Source of the DNA: CAZXGD01 sp046350455
Lineage (GTDB): Bacteria; Planctomycetota; Phycisphaerae; Phycisphaerales; SM1A02
DNA length: 63,806 bases
Assembly: GCA_046350455.1 (NCBI GenBank)
Contig: JAXMAM010000017.1
Location: forward strand, 1-63,806
Reading direction: 5' to 3'
Positions 24,835 through 33,440 of this stretch are shown here, piece by piece. A model generated the notes under the pieces. It made no database searches and was not told where the DNA came from. It was given only the letters and a program-made list of their open reading frames with translations. The translations under genes and the position numbers were made by a program. Each line of letters begins with the position of its first letter. Position 1 is the first letter of the stretch.

Positions 24835-25530
24835 CTACGCGCCGTGCCTGCCCTCCCAGAGTGAAACTGCTTCTGGCTTTCTGGGATAAATGGGCTCAAG
24901 TCGGAATGGATCGGTGGCGCCGTCTGCGCGGAACAGTCCGGCACCCACCTCCAGGCATGCCGCAGCGTCCCAGTATGGGGCCACGATGGGCGTGCCAGCG
25001 GTGGAAAGGAGGTGCTTCCATGCGTCTGGCAGGTGGTTGTCTGCAAGCACGCAGGCCAGCCCGCGGACGAGCGCTGTTTCTGGGAGCGCTAGCTCTGCAG
25101 CGCGGCGGTGCGGCATGCCACCGTGCAGCTGAACACGCTCCAGCCAGACAGAGTCGCCCTTGGCAGCCAGCGCCACACCGCACTCGCAGTCTGGCAGCTG
25201 TCCAGCGCGTGCCAGCGTGCGTGTAGCCACCAGAGCAGAAGGAACCGCCACCACCTGCGCGCGCAGCGAGAGCGCCAGCGCCTTGGCAGTGGCCACCGCC
25301 ACGCGGAGTCCTGTGAAGCCGCCGGGGCCTGTGGAAACCGCCACAAAGCCGATGCTGGCCGGCGTCACGCCCGCAGCTGCAAGCAGTGCATCCAGCGCTG
25401 GCACCAGCGGGTCTATCTCATCGGTAGGTGGCTCCAGCGCGCGCACCAGCGCAGGCGCTCCAGCAGAAGGCGCAAAGGCCACCGAGCTGCTGCGCTGGCT
25501 CATCTCGATGGCGAGCCATCCCTCAGACAT
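24835..25530 (-). CDS. tsaB: tRNA threonylcarbamoyladenosine biosynthesis protein TsaB
   Basis: TsaB is the inactive ASKHA-fold partner of TsaD in making t6A37 of ANN-reading tRNAs. The 231-residue protein has the expected start (GWLAIEMSQRSSSVAF) and the GFVAVSTGPGGFTGLRVAVATAKAL signature. The C-terminal part (FRADGATDPFRLEPIYPRKPEA) is typical too. The usual LAIETS reads LAIEMS here. It overlaps the end of the metallophosphoesterase gene by 8 nt, forming a unit with it and the DUF1573 gene. TsaD and TsaE are not in the window. Confidence 0.9.
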   Translation of the reverse strand: MSEGWLAIEMSQRSSSVAFAPSAGAPALVRALEPPTDEIDPLVPALDALLAAAGVTPASIGFVAVSTGPGGFTGLRVAVATAKALALSLRAQVVAVPSALVATRTLARAGQLPDCECGVALAAKGDSVWLERVQLHGGMPHRRAAELALPETALVRGLACVLADNHLPDAWKHLLSTAGTPIVAPYWDAAACLEVGAGLFRADGATDPFRLEPIYPRKPEAVSLWEGRHGA

Positions 25531-26419
25531 CCACCGCCCCCAGACTGGCCACAGGCATGGCGTGCAGCGCCAGCTCTTCGACCGGTGGCGGAGCGTGGTC
25601 CAGGATCAGCGGCACCACGCGGCCGCGCTCATGGTCTGTGTTCAGCACCAGCAGATTGGGAAACGGCGCGTCCACGCCGTTCTCGATGTGCGCGTGGCCC
25701 AGCACAAACAGCTTGACGCCCCAGGCATCCGCCAGCGTCTTCAGCAGGTCTGGCGTCCATCCGCGGCCCCACACCATGCGCCAGGCGCTGCCAGAGCGGT
25801 GCTCATAGTCGTCTGCCACCATCGCGCGGTCCAGGATGCCCAGGTCGAACCCTTCCATTTCCAGCGGCGAAGGCAGCGAGTGGCTCACCTGCACGCCGCT
25901 GGCAGTGCGCAGCGCCAGCGGCATGGCGCGCACAAAGGCGTCAATGGCCTCCTCCACCTCGTTCATGGCGTCGCCAAACGCCCACTCCAGCCCAGCGTCG
26001 AAGAGGACCAGGTTGTCGCCAGCGCCCTTGCTGACTGGCTGGCGGAAGGCCTGCGCCAGCTCGTGGTTGGCCAGGATCACGTGCACCTGGCCTGGATGCG
26101 CCAGCACCATTTGCGCCACGCGGCAGAGCATGCGGTAGCTCAGGTCCACGCCGTTCACCAGGCGGTCGCCGTGGATGAGCTCGTGCAGAACCACGTGATT
26201 GTCAGTGCTGCGCTCCAGGCGCGCGGCCAGCTTCACTGCCTGGAAGTGCGTGGGGTTGTCATGCAGGTCGCCAGTCAGGAGCAGGCGGCCGCGCATGGGC
26301 AGGTGCACAGTGCTGCCGCGGCGCAGCGGGCAGGCCAGCATGGCGGCAGCGGCCTCGCGCAGCAGGCGGCACACAGCCTCTGCGTCCTGCATGGCAATCG
26401 TCGCGGGATTCCAGTTCAA
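25523..26419 (-). CDS. Calcineurin-like metallophosphoesterase
   Basis: The 298-residue protein has the metal-binding motifs of the family: GDLHDNPTHF near residue 50, a degenerate HGDRLVNG, VILANHELAQ, and VLGHAHIENG toward the C-terminus. These supply the His, Asp and Asn ligands of a two-metal site. The substrate cannot be told. There is no signal peptide, so it is cytoplasmic. It overlaps the DUF1573 gene by 4 nt and tsaB by 8 nt, pointing to co-transcription. Confidence 0.85.
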   Translation of the reverse strand: MNWNPATIAMQDAEAVCRLLREAAAAMLACPLRRGSTVHLPMRGRLLLTGDLHDNPTHFQAVKLAARLERSTDNHVVLHELIHGDRLVNGVDLSYRMLCRVAQMVLAHPGQVHVILANHELAQAFRQPVSKGAGDNLVLFDAGLEWAFGDAMNEVEEAIDAFVRAMPLALRTASGVQVSHSLPSPLEMEGFDLGILDRAMVADDYEHRSGSAWRMVWGRGWTPDLLKTLADAWGVKLFVLGHAHIENGVDAPFPNLLVLNTDHERGRVVPLILDHAPPPVEELALHAMPVASLGAVDV

Positions 26420-27477
26420 GGTTCAACCGTGATGGACACGAACACTGGGCCAGCGCCAGAGCCAGTCTCGATCATGACCGGCACATAGGCCACGCCCTTC
26501 AGGTCCTTGCGCGGCGTGAAGCGGAAGACCACATCCACAAAGTCACCCGGGCGCGGCGTGGCGCGGACAAGCTCTGCCGTGCCTTCGCCTCCTGGCACCT
26601 TGATGGACTTCACTTCGTTCCACTTGGGGTTGACCACCTTGCCTTGGCCGCTGGGGTTCAGGTGCTCCAGCGTGGTGGTCAGCTCCACTGGCTGGCCAGC
26701 CTTCACGCGGCCTGCAACCACCACGGATTCTGGCGGGAACCAGAAGCGCGCCATGCGCTCCATGTCAAAGCGCGAGCCAGTGGATTCATGCCGGATGCGC
26801 AGCGGCACCAGCGGGCAGTCTGCGCGGTCTGTCTCCACCACCCACCACTGCGGGAGCGTGCCAGGCGCATAGTCCGCCACAGACCACTGCAGCGTGTAGG
26901 TGGCGGCTGGCGCATCCTTGGTTGGATCAAAGCCAACGTAGACCGGCGTGGTGCCGCCTGCGGTCAAGATGCGGAACGGCTTGCCATCCACAGATGCCAG
27001 CACCACCGTGCCCTTGTTCACGCCCTTCAGCGCGTCCACATAGGCCGGCGTCACGCTGATGGGCAGCGTGACATTGGCCACCATGGCTGCCACCACCATG
27101 CCAGGGCGCTCCTTGAAGGTCATCATCACCTTGGCGTCCTTCACGCCCGGTGTCTTTGGCACCTGGAGCGCAGCGCTCAGCTCGATGGTCTCGCCGGGCT
27201 GCAGCACCTTGCCCTCGATGGGCGAGACATCCGTGCACTTGCAGCTTGGCTTGGCAGACGCGATGGTGAGCGGCGCGCTGGTGATGTTGCGGATCTTGAA
27301 CGCAGCCGGCAGCTTGACGCCAGGCGCCACGTTGCCAAAGTCCACCTGCGGCGGATCAACGCTCACCGGCGAAGGAATCTGCTGCTGCTGTGGTGCAGCC
27401 TGCAGCCCGCCCATGAACGGGGCGGACCCAAGCAGCGTCAAGGCGGCCAGCGCTACGCCAATTCGGATGCCATGCAT
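26416..27477 (-). CDS. Secreted DUF1573-domain protein
   Basis: The 353-residue protein has an N-terminal signal peptide (GVALAALTLLGSA) and then an Ig-like DUF1573 domain at about residues 40-130. That domain has VDFGNVAPGVKLPAAFKIRN and the paired cysteines in KPSCKCTDV. DUF1573 proteins are abundant in planctomycetes and Bacteroidota and act outside the cytoplasm, but their role is unknown. The remaining 220 residues are beta-rich and repeat similar elements. ATG 27477 is chosen for the signal peptide and TAAACT 7 nt upstream. It heads the DUF1573-phosphoesterase-tsaB unit. Confidence 0.82.
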   Translation of the reverse strand: MHGIRIGVALAALTLLGSAPFMGGLQAAPQQQQIPSPVSVDPPQVDFGNVAPGVKLPAAFKIRNITSAPLTIASAKPSCKCTDVSPIEGKVLQPGETIELSAALQVPKTPGVKDAKVMMTFKERPGMVVAAMVANVTLPISVTPAYVDALKGVNKGTVVLASVDGKPFRILTAGGTTPVYVGFDPTKDAPAATYTLQWSVADYAPGTLPQWWVVETDRADCPLVPLRIRHESTGSRFDMERMARFWFPPESVVVAGRVKAGQPVELTTTLEHLNPSGQGKVVNPKWNEVKSIKVPGGEGTAELVRATPRPGDFVDVVFRFTPRKDLKGVAYVPVMIETGSGAGPVFVSITVEP

Positions 27478-27484
27478 TCGGTGC

Positions 27485-27490
27485 AGTTTA
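27485..27490 (-). promoter_or_regulatory. Possible -10 element of a leaderless promoter (DUF1573 gene)
   Basis: TAAACT ends 7 nt before the ATG at 27477. It overlaps the TAA stop of the sugar dehydrogenase gene, so a chance match is more likely here than at the other sites. Confidence 0.35.
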
Positions 27491-28882
27491 TGAAGTCCAG
27501 GCGCCCAGCAGCAGGCCCAGATCCGTGCCATCCACCGTGTGGTCAGCGTTCAGGTCGCCCACACCAGACGCGCCCCAGTTGCCCAGGAGCAGGCCCAGAT
27601 CAGTGCCGTCCACCACGCCATCGTTGTTCAAGTCGCCGAACACAGTCTGCGGGCACACACCGTCGCCCGTGGATGGAACGATCTTGTAGATCTGCCCGCC
27701 GTTGTCTGCCAGGTAGATCTCGCCATTGGCGTCTTCGCCAAAGGTGGTGATGGTGTTCACCACCGTGCCCTGCAGACTGGGAGTGATCTGGCTGTTGCGC
27801 AGCGTGAACTCAGACTTCACGCCGTTCACGTAGCGGAAGCTCCACACGTTGTTGTTGTTGTAGTCGGCAAAGAAGTACACGCCCTCCAGGTCGGGCATGC
27901 GGCAGCCGCGATAGACGTAGCCGCCGATGATGCAGAAGCCGCCGGTGGTGCCTGACACGTGCGTGTAGGTGTGAATGGGGGCGGTCAGCGTGGATCCGTT
28001 GCACGTGCAGCCGGTGAGGCCGGTGCAGGTGGTGCCTTCGGTGCAGCGCCAGCCGTAGTTGCGGCCGCCAGCTGCGCCTGCGGGCTCAAAGTTGACCTCC
28101 TCCACTGCGTTCTGTCCAACGTCGGCAATCCACAGATCGCCCGTCATGCGGTCAAAGGAGCAGCGCCACGGATTGCGCAGGCCGTAGGACCAGATCTCAT
28201 CGTCGCCGGTCACGCCCACGAAAGGGTTGCCAGTGGGGATGGTGTAGTACGGCGAAGTGCCGCCCACGGTGGGCTTGATGCGCAGCATCTTGCCCAGGCG
28301 CATGTTGACGATGGTCTGCGCGCGGTTGCCGGGGTCGTTGCCGCTGCCGCCATCGCCCACGCCCAGGTACAGGTTGCCATCGGGGCCAAAGTCCATCCAG
28401 CCACCGTTGTGGTTGGTGAATGGGTCAGACCACGACAGCATGATCACGCCAGAGGCAGCATCCGCCACATTGGGGTTGGCAGAGACCGTGTAGCGCGCCA
28501 GCACGTCTGTGCTGCTGTTGCTGGTGTAGTAGACGTAGAACTGTCCGTTGGTGGAGTAGTCCGGGTCAAAGGCCATGCCCAGCAGGCCCTGTTCGTCGGT
28601 GGTTGCCGACCCGCCGGTCACGATGGGATCGATGTTCAGGAAGGCTGTTGGCAGCAGCGTGTTGGTGGTCAGGTCAATGATGCGGATGCGGCCAGCCTTC
28701 TCGATGACGAAGAGGCGGCTGGTGTCGCCAGGCGCGTGGCCAATCCAGGTGGGATAGGTGAGCCCAGAGGGGATGATGGTCTGCGTGGCGATGGTGGTGC
28801 CTGCTTCTGCAGCGTCCACGCCAGCCAAGCCAGCAACCAGGGCGAACGCAGCCAGACCACGAGCAAACTTGGCAACACACAT
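27488..28882 (-). CDS. Secreted PQQ-dependent sugar dehydrogenase (sorbosone type) with dockerin-like tail
   Basis: The 464-residue protein has a signal peptide and a six-bladed propeller of the soluble glucose/sorbosone dehydrogenase family: GLTYPTWIGHAPGD, EQGLLGMAFDPDY, GPDGNLYLGVGDGG, SYGLRNPWRCSFDR and IADVGQNAVEEVN. The histidine at the active site of sGDH is not clearly placed by eye. The last 60 residues hold two repeats of DLNxDxxVDGTDLGLLLGxW, a calcium-binding dockerin-like module seen in many secreted Phycisphaerae proteins. It has its own 5' region of about 200 nt. Confidence 0.85.
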   Translation of the reverse strand: MCVAKFARGLAAFALVAGLAGVDAAEAGTTIATQTIIPSGLTYPTWIGHAPGDTSRLFVIEKAGRIRIIDLTTNTLLPTAFLNIDPIVTGGSATTDEQGLLGMAFDPDYSTNGQFYVYYTSNSSTDVLARYTVSANPNVADAASGVIMLSWSDPFTNHNGGWMDFGPDGNLYLGVGDGGSGNDPGNRAQTIVNMRLGKMLRIKPTVGGTSPYYTIPTGNPFVGVTGDDEIWSYGLRNPWRCSFDRMTGDLWIADVGQNAVEEVNFEPAGAAGGRNYGWRCTEGTTCTGLTGCTCNGSTLTAPIHTYTHVSGTTGGFCIIGGYVYRGCRMPDLEGVYFFADYNNNNVWSFRYVNGVKSEFTLRNSQITPSLQGTVVNTITTFGEDANGEIYLADNGGQIYKIVPSTGDGVCPQTVFGDLNNDGVVDGTDLGLLLGNWGASGVGDLNADHTVDGTDLGLLLGAWTS

Positions 28883-29100
28883 GACGCGGGAGTCTCCAGT
28901 GACCGATGCCTAGACAGACAACCAGGGCTTCCGAGCCCTTGGGGGCGAACGACGATACGCGACCGCTCCAGGGAGCGATGCAGGTAACTGAAGGTTGCCA
29001 GCAGAATGACAACGCAGCAAGGAGAAACCCACAGGGATTCGGGGTGCAGGCAGCATCATCCACCTAGGACCGGAAACCAGTGGAACCTTGCAGCGCCGGG

Positions 29101-31269
29101 TCACCGCGTGGCAGGTATTGGGACTGGCGCTGCCGATGGCGTGCCCTTCACCACAGCCTGCGCTGCGTCCTGTGCTTCAGCCAGGCGGTCGAAGATGGCC
29201 TGGTAGCGCGCAGCAGCCGCTTTCACGGCCTCTGCGTTGCCCGTGGCCACGGCTTCTGTCAGGAGCGGCAGCATGACGGATGCGTAGCCGCTGTCGCGGT
29301 CGCTGGCAGCCAGCATGCTGCGAAACCATGGCCGCCCTTCCAGCCCAGCCTGGTCCAGCCACGCTCGGTCCATGGCCAGGAGCGCCAGCGTCAGGTCGTG
29401 CGCCTGCTGGGAGCCGAGCTGAGCCACTGCGGTTGCGGCTGCGGCGTCAAGTTGCGCGCCGCGTTCCGCCAGCCTGGACGCGCGCGCGCTCAGCGTCTCC
29501 AGCTGCGCCTTGATGGCGGGGTCCTGCGCCTTGCCAAGGAGATCCTGCAGCACACGCACAGCGTCGCGCCCGTGCCGCGCAGCGCTCAACGGCGGAACGG
29601 GCGGCGCTGCCAGCAGGCCCGCCAGCGCATTGGTCATGCGCGTGATCATGAGCGCTGGCTGATAGTCCGCGCCAACAACCTTGCGATACCACGCGATGGT
29701 GTCGTAGTTGCTGTGGTAGCTGTTGCCTTCGCTGCCGCTGCCCCCCAGGCTGGCGCTGGCCACGCCCACATGGCAGTTGAAGCCGATGTGATCTGAGCCG
29801 CCGCCCAGGTCGCCAAAGCTGGGCTCTGTGCGGCCGTTGCCAGAGATGCGGTCGTACACCGTCTCGCCTGCGTTGCCGCGCGCCTGCGGCACACGCACGC
29901 ATGCGCTCAGGATGGCCTCGCGCAGGCTGGGGCTTGAGGCAGCGCCAAAGTTGGGACCCATGGCCGCCATGTCCAGGTTGATGTACGCCACAGCGCCAGC
30001 CAGCAGCTGGTCGCGGTGGCCCTCCACCCATTCGGTGCTTCCAAAGATGCCGAACTCCTCTGCGCCCCACGCGGCAAACACCACCGTGCGCTCTGGGCGC
30101 TCCCCGCGCTCTGCAGCCGCTGCAAAGCTGCGCGCGCACTCCATGAGCACCATGGTGCCAGCCAGTGGATCTGCTGCGCCAAAGCCCCATGCGTCATGGT
30201 GGCAGCCCACGATCACCATCTGCTCTGGCCACGTGCGGCCTGGCAGCCATGCCAACACGTTGGCGGTGGTGCGGCGCTCGCGGTCCTGCTCCACCCTCAG
30301 GTGCAGCTTCAGGTCTGGGCCGCCTGTCATGCGGTACTCCACAGGCATGCCGCCCTTCCAGCCGCTGTCTGGCTTCACTGGCTGGCCCTTCATGCGGCTC
30401 ATGATCTGCGCCGCTGCGCCGTAGCCGATGGGCTGCACTGGGATCGCTGGCAGGCCCAGCTTTTCCAGCGGAGTTCGCGCTGCGTCTGCGGTGGATGGCT
30501 CAAACGGCGTCTGCGGATCTCCGGGATAGTCCAGGGCCAGGATGGATCCGCGCTGCACGCACGTGTCGTTGGCCCATCCGCCCTCTGGGTACACCTTGCC
30601 GCGCGTGCTGCCAGTGTCTGCAGGATCGGTGTAGATGAGCAGCCCTGCAGCGCCAGCCTGCTGCGCAAACTTCCACTTGTAGCCGCGGAAGTTGCCGCCA
30701 TAGCGCGCCAGCACGATCTTGCCAGCGACGTCAATGCCCTGCGCGCGCAGCGCTTCAAAGTCAGCCTTGGTGCCGTAGTTGGCGTAGACCACTTCTGCGG
30801 TGATGTCGCCATTGCCGCTGAAGGCGTTCCAGCCGTAGGTGAGGCCGGGGTGCGCAGAGGCTGGGTCTTCCAGCAGGTTGCGCTCGGTGATGGCCAGTGG
30901 AATCACGCCGCGGCGTGCTGGTGCGGGCGCTGATGCTGGTGCGGGCGCTGATGCTGGTGCGGGCGCTGCGTCCCCGCCTTCATCAGTCACAATCTCCAGC
31001 AGCGCGGCGTGCGGCTCTGGAAGCACGCACTGGAACTCCTCCACCACCGTTTGCAACCCCATGGCCACAAATGCGTCGCGCAGGCGCTCGATCTGCCGCT
31101 GGTCGCCTGGCGTGCCTGCGATGTGCGGCTCGCTGCCCAGCAGCTGGTGGTAGGCCGCAAGGCTGGCAGTCGTGGGCACCGCATTCAGGGTGCGCACAAA
31201 GGTGTCCACAGGCACAGGCCCCGCAGCAGCGAGAGCAGCCGCGGCTGCAATGCATGGAACGACAGGCAT
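29101..31269 (-). CDS. M28 family aminopeptidase (glutamate carboxypeptidase II-like)
   Basis: The 722-residue secreted protein has a signal peptide. A PA insert follows (residues about 180-260, IDVAGKIVLARYGGNFRG), then the M28 zinc peptidase core and a C-terminal TFR-dimer-like helical domain. The two-zinc site is complete: VIVGCHHDAWGFGAADPLAG, FAAWGAEEFGIFGS with the catalytic Glu pair, YINLDMAAMG and a late His in YHSNYDTIAW. An AP-rich repeat (APASAPAPASAP) interrupts residues about 103-113. It should trim acidic or other peptides outside the cell. TAGGTT lies 9 nt before the ATG. Confidence 0.9.
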   Translation of the reverse strand: MPVVPCIAAAAALAAAGPVPVDTFVRTLNAVPTTASLAAYHQLLGSEPHIAGTPGDQRQIERLRDAFVAMGLQTVVEEFQCVLPEPHAALLEIVTDEGGDAAPAPASAPAPASAPAPARRGVIPLAITERNLLEDPASAHPGLTYGWNAFSGNGDITAEVVYANYGTKADFEALRAQGIDVAGKIVLARYGGNFRGYKWKFAQQAGAAGLLIYTDPADTGSTRGKVYPEGGWANDTCVQRGSILALDYPGDPQTPFEPSTADAARTPLEKLGLPAIPVQPIGYGAAAQIMSRMKGQPVKPDSGWKGGMPVEYRMTGGPDLKLHLRVEQDRERRTTANVLAWLPGRTWPEQMVIVGCHHDAWGFGAADPLAGTMVLMECARSFAAAAERGERPERTVVFAAWGAEEFGIFGSTEWVEGHRDQLLAGAVAYINLDMAAMGPNFGAASSPSLREAILSACVRVPQARGNAGETVYDRISGNGRTEPSFGDLGGGSDHIGFNCHVGVASASLGGSGSEGNSYHSNYDTIAWYRKVVGADYQPALMITRMTNALAGLLAAPPVPPLSAARHGRDAVRVLQDLLGKAQDPAIKAQLETLSARASRLAERGAQLDAAAATAVAQLGSQQAHDLTLALLAMDRAWLDQAGLEGRPWFRSMLAASDRDSGYASVMLPLLTEAVATGNAEAVKAAAARYQAIFDRLAEAQDAAQAVVKGTPSAAPVPIPATR

Positions 31270-31344
31270 GACGTGGAGAACCTACCGAAGAGCGGCCCGC
31301 AAGTTGCCCGGGCCGGGCGCCATCTGCCCCGCACCCACGCGGCC

Positions 31345-32565
31345 TCAGTGCCCTGCGCCGGCTCCAGCGGCTGGGGCCTTGCCGGGGGTGCCCAGCACCT
31401 GTGGCCATGGGTTCACCACGTGGCAGGAGCGCTGCGGGTTCTTGACCAGGTAGTCCTGGTGGTAGTCCTCAGCTGGGTAGAAGGTGCCGCCCTTCTTGAC
31501 CTCTGTCACCACTGGGCGGCCGCCGTAGGCACCGCTCTTGGCCAGCGCCGCCACAGCAGCCTTGGCCTCTGCCAGCTGCTCGTCGGTGGAGCAGAAGATG
31601 GCAGACCGGTACTGCGTGCCGACGTCCGGCCCCTGGCGGTTGAGCTCGGTGGGGTCATGCATCAGGAAGAAGCCGTCCAGCAGCTGCTTGTAGGAGACCT
31701 TGCTTGGGTCGAACACCACCTCCACGGTCTCTGCGTGATTGGTGTTCCCACCGCAGACATCCTGGTAGGACGGGTCCTTGGTCAGGCCACCCATGTAGCC
31801 GCTGCGCGCCTGAATGACGCCTGGGCAGACGTCAAACCAGTGCTCGACGCCCCAGAAGCATCCGCCTGCAAAATAAGCCTTCTGAGTGGTGACGGGCGCA
31901 GTGGTCATGGATGGGTCCTTTCCAGTGCTCGCGGCAGCGGCTGCCTCGCCGCGGGCCAGCCCTGTGGGGTTGGTGGTGAATGGGTCTGCTGGCAGCGCGC
32001 CAGCGTCCACAAAGGTGAGAGAAGCGCTGTTCAGGCAGTAGCGCAGGCCGGTCGGCTTGGGGCCGTCGTCAAACACGTGCCCCAGGTGCGCGGTGCAGCG
32101 CACGCAGTCAATCTCGGTGCGAACCATGCCGTGGGAGGTGTCCTCCACGTAGGCGATGTGGTCCTTGTCCACAGGCTGGTAGAAGCTGGGCCAGCCTGTG
32201 CCGCTGTTGAACTTGTGCTCGCTGGAGAAGAGGGGCAGGCCGCAGACCACGCACACGTAGGTGCCGCGCTTCTTGTTGTCCAGCAGGTTGCCGCAGAACG
32301 CTGGCTCAGTGCCGGCGTTCTGGGTGACGCGGTAGGACTCGGGGTTCAGGTGGGAGGCCAGCTCTGCCACCTTGGCCTTGGGCAGCGGCGTGATGTCGAA
32401 GCCAGCGGCAGAGATCTTGCGGCCAGACGAGGCGTCAGACTGTGTGGGCTGCATGGCGGTGTCCCGGAGGATGGCCGGCGATGCAGTGGGTTGACCACCC
32501 TTCTCGCTGCAACCAGCGAGACCTGCGAGCAACAGCAGGCAGACGAGCCAGTGGTGGGTGCGCAT
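31345..32565 (-). CDS. Lipoprotein MsrB-MsrA fusion, methionine sulfoxide reductase
   Basis: The 406-residue protein joins both reductases, with MsrB first (about residues 50-190) and MsrA after (about 225-390). MsrB has zinc pairs CVVC and CVRC and the catalytic Cys in GLRYCLNSASL. MsrA has the catalytic GGCFWGVEHWF and the YHQDYL motif. A lipobox (LLAGLAGC) after a hydrophobic stretch marks it as a lipid-anchored envelope protein, so it repairs both sulfoxide epimers outside the cytoplasm. AGGAGAGG lies 5 nt before ATG 32565, and upstream in-frame codons are ignored. MsrB-before-MsrA is less common than the reverse order. Confidence 0.92.
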   Translation of the reverse strand: MRTHHWLVCLLLLAGLAGCSEKGGQPTASPAILRDTAMQPTQSDASSGRKISAAGFDITPLPKAKVAELASHLNPESYRVTQNAGTEPAFCGNLLDNKKRGTYVCVVCGLPLFSSEHKFNSGTGWPSFYQPVDKDHIAYVEDTSHGMVRTEIDCVRCTAHLGHVFDDGPKPTGLRYCLNSASLTFVDAGALPADPFTTNPTGLARGEAAAAASTGKDPSMTTAPVTTQKAYFAGGCFWGVEHWFDVCPGVIQARSGYMGGLTKDPSYQDVCGGNTNHAETVEVVFDPSKVSYKQLLDGFFLMHDPTELNRQGPDVGTQYRSAIFCSTDEQLAEAKAAVAALAKSGAYGGRPVVTEVKKGGTFYPAEDYHQDYLVKNPQRSCHVVNPWPQVLGTPGKAPAAGAGAGH

Positions 32566-32626
32566 GCAGCCTCTCCTTGTCCCTACAGGGTAGGCGACCA
32601 GGCGGGCGTGACGGGCGGCTATTGGA

Positions 32627-32920
32627 CTACGCCCCGGCGGGCGTCCGCTCCAGGGCGCGCCAGTGTTCCACTGCCTTGTTTCCATAGCTCACAGCAGGGC
32701 CACCACCCATCAGCACGCAGACATCCAGCATGTCCTGGATCTCCTCCAGCGTGGCTCCTGCTGCCTTGGCAGCCTTCACATGATGCTGGATGCACCCCTC
32801 GCACAAGCGGGTGACGCCACAGGCCAGGGCAATCAGCTCCTTGGTCTTGAGGTCCAGCGCAGACGGAGCCAAAGAAGCCTCTTTGAGGGACTTGAAGGAC
32901 TTGGCGGTATCGGTTGTCAT
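32627..32920 (-). CDS. AhpD-like / carboxymuconolactone decarboxylase family protein
   Basis: The 97-residue protein has the redox motif LCEGCIQHHVKAA, a CxxCxxH arrangement as in AhpD, and the helical ATLEEIQDMLDVCVLMGGGPA. Relatives reduce peroxide systems or act as decarboxylases. With its redox pair, an antioxidant role is more likely. GAGGA lies about 5 nt before ATG 32920, and the longer frame is ignored. It ends 62 nt before the MsrB-MsrA gene on the same strand, so the two may form a stress unit. It is divergent from the padR gene. Confidence 0.85.
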   Translation of the reverse strand: MTTDTAKSFKSLKEASLAPSALDLKTKELIALACGVTRLCEGCIQHHVKAAKAAGATLEEIQDMLDVCVLMGGGPAVSYGNKAVEHWRALERTPAGA

Positions 32921-33060
32921 AGGGTCCTCGATTGGGTGTCGGGTGTCATGCCGTTGGATGCACGGCGTGGCATCCGGGTTCCCGTTGGCCTCACGGTGAG
33001 GCCCAGCATGGATTTGGCCATTCCCTGCCAACCCCTGTTTGACTTTGCATCCAGACCGAC

Positions 33061-33066
33061 TAGGCT
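33061..33066 (+). promoter_or_regulatory. -10 element of a leaderless promoter (padR pair)
   Basis: TAGGCT ends 8 nt before the padR ATG. TTGACT lies about 16 nt further upstream as a good -35 element. Confidence 0.55.
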
Positions 33067-33074
33067 GATCATCT

Positions 33075-33440
33075 ATGGCACGACGTGAAAACACTTCCGG
33101 CACTCCGTACGGCACTCTCGAACTCCTGATCCTGGCGGCGCTGCGCGTCAAGCCTCTGCACGGCTACGCCATTGCTCGCCAGATCGAGCAGCTCAGCGGT
33201 GAGCGCATCCTGGTTGAAGAAGGCTCGCTGTACCCAGCTCTCCAGCGCCTGCTCAAGCGCGGATCTGTGACTGCATCGTGGGAGACGCAGCCAAACGGCC
33301 GTGAGGTGCGCCAGTACACCATCACTGCGCAGGGTCGCAAGACGCACGCAGAAGAAGTCGCCCGCTGGGAAGAAATCGCCCGCGGCATTCAGTGTGTGAT
33401 CCGCGACGAGGAAGGACGTCTGCGTGCCCGCCTCGCGTGA
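33075..33440 (+). CDS. PadR family transcriptional regulator
   Basis: The 121-residue protein is a winged-helix PadR regulator: YGTLELLILAALRVKPLHGYAI, then VEEGSLYPALQRLLKRG and the wing GREVRQYTITAQGR. It should repress genes by binding an operator until a ligand arrives. It overlaps the next gene by 17 nt, so the two are made together. In related bacteria a PadR gene is often paired with a permease that carries an N-terminal prefix domain. Here the partner keeps that prefix but has only one membrane helix. Confidence 0.92.
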   Translation: MARRENTSGTPYGTLELLILAALRVKPLHGYAIARQIEQLSGERILVEEGSLYPALQRLLKRGSVTASWETQPNGREVRQYTITAQGRKTHAEEVARWEEIARGIQCVIRDEEGRLRARLA

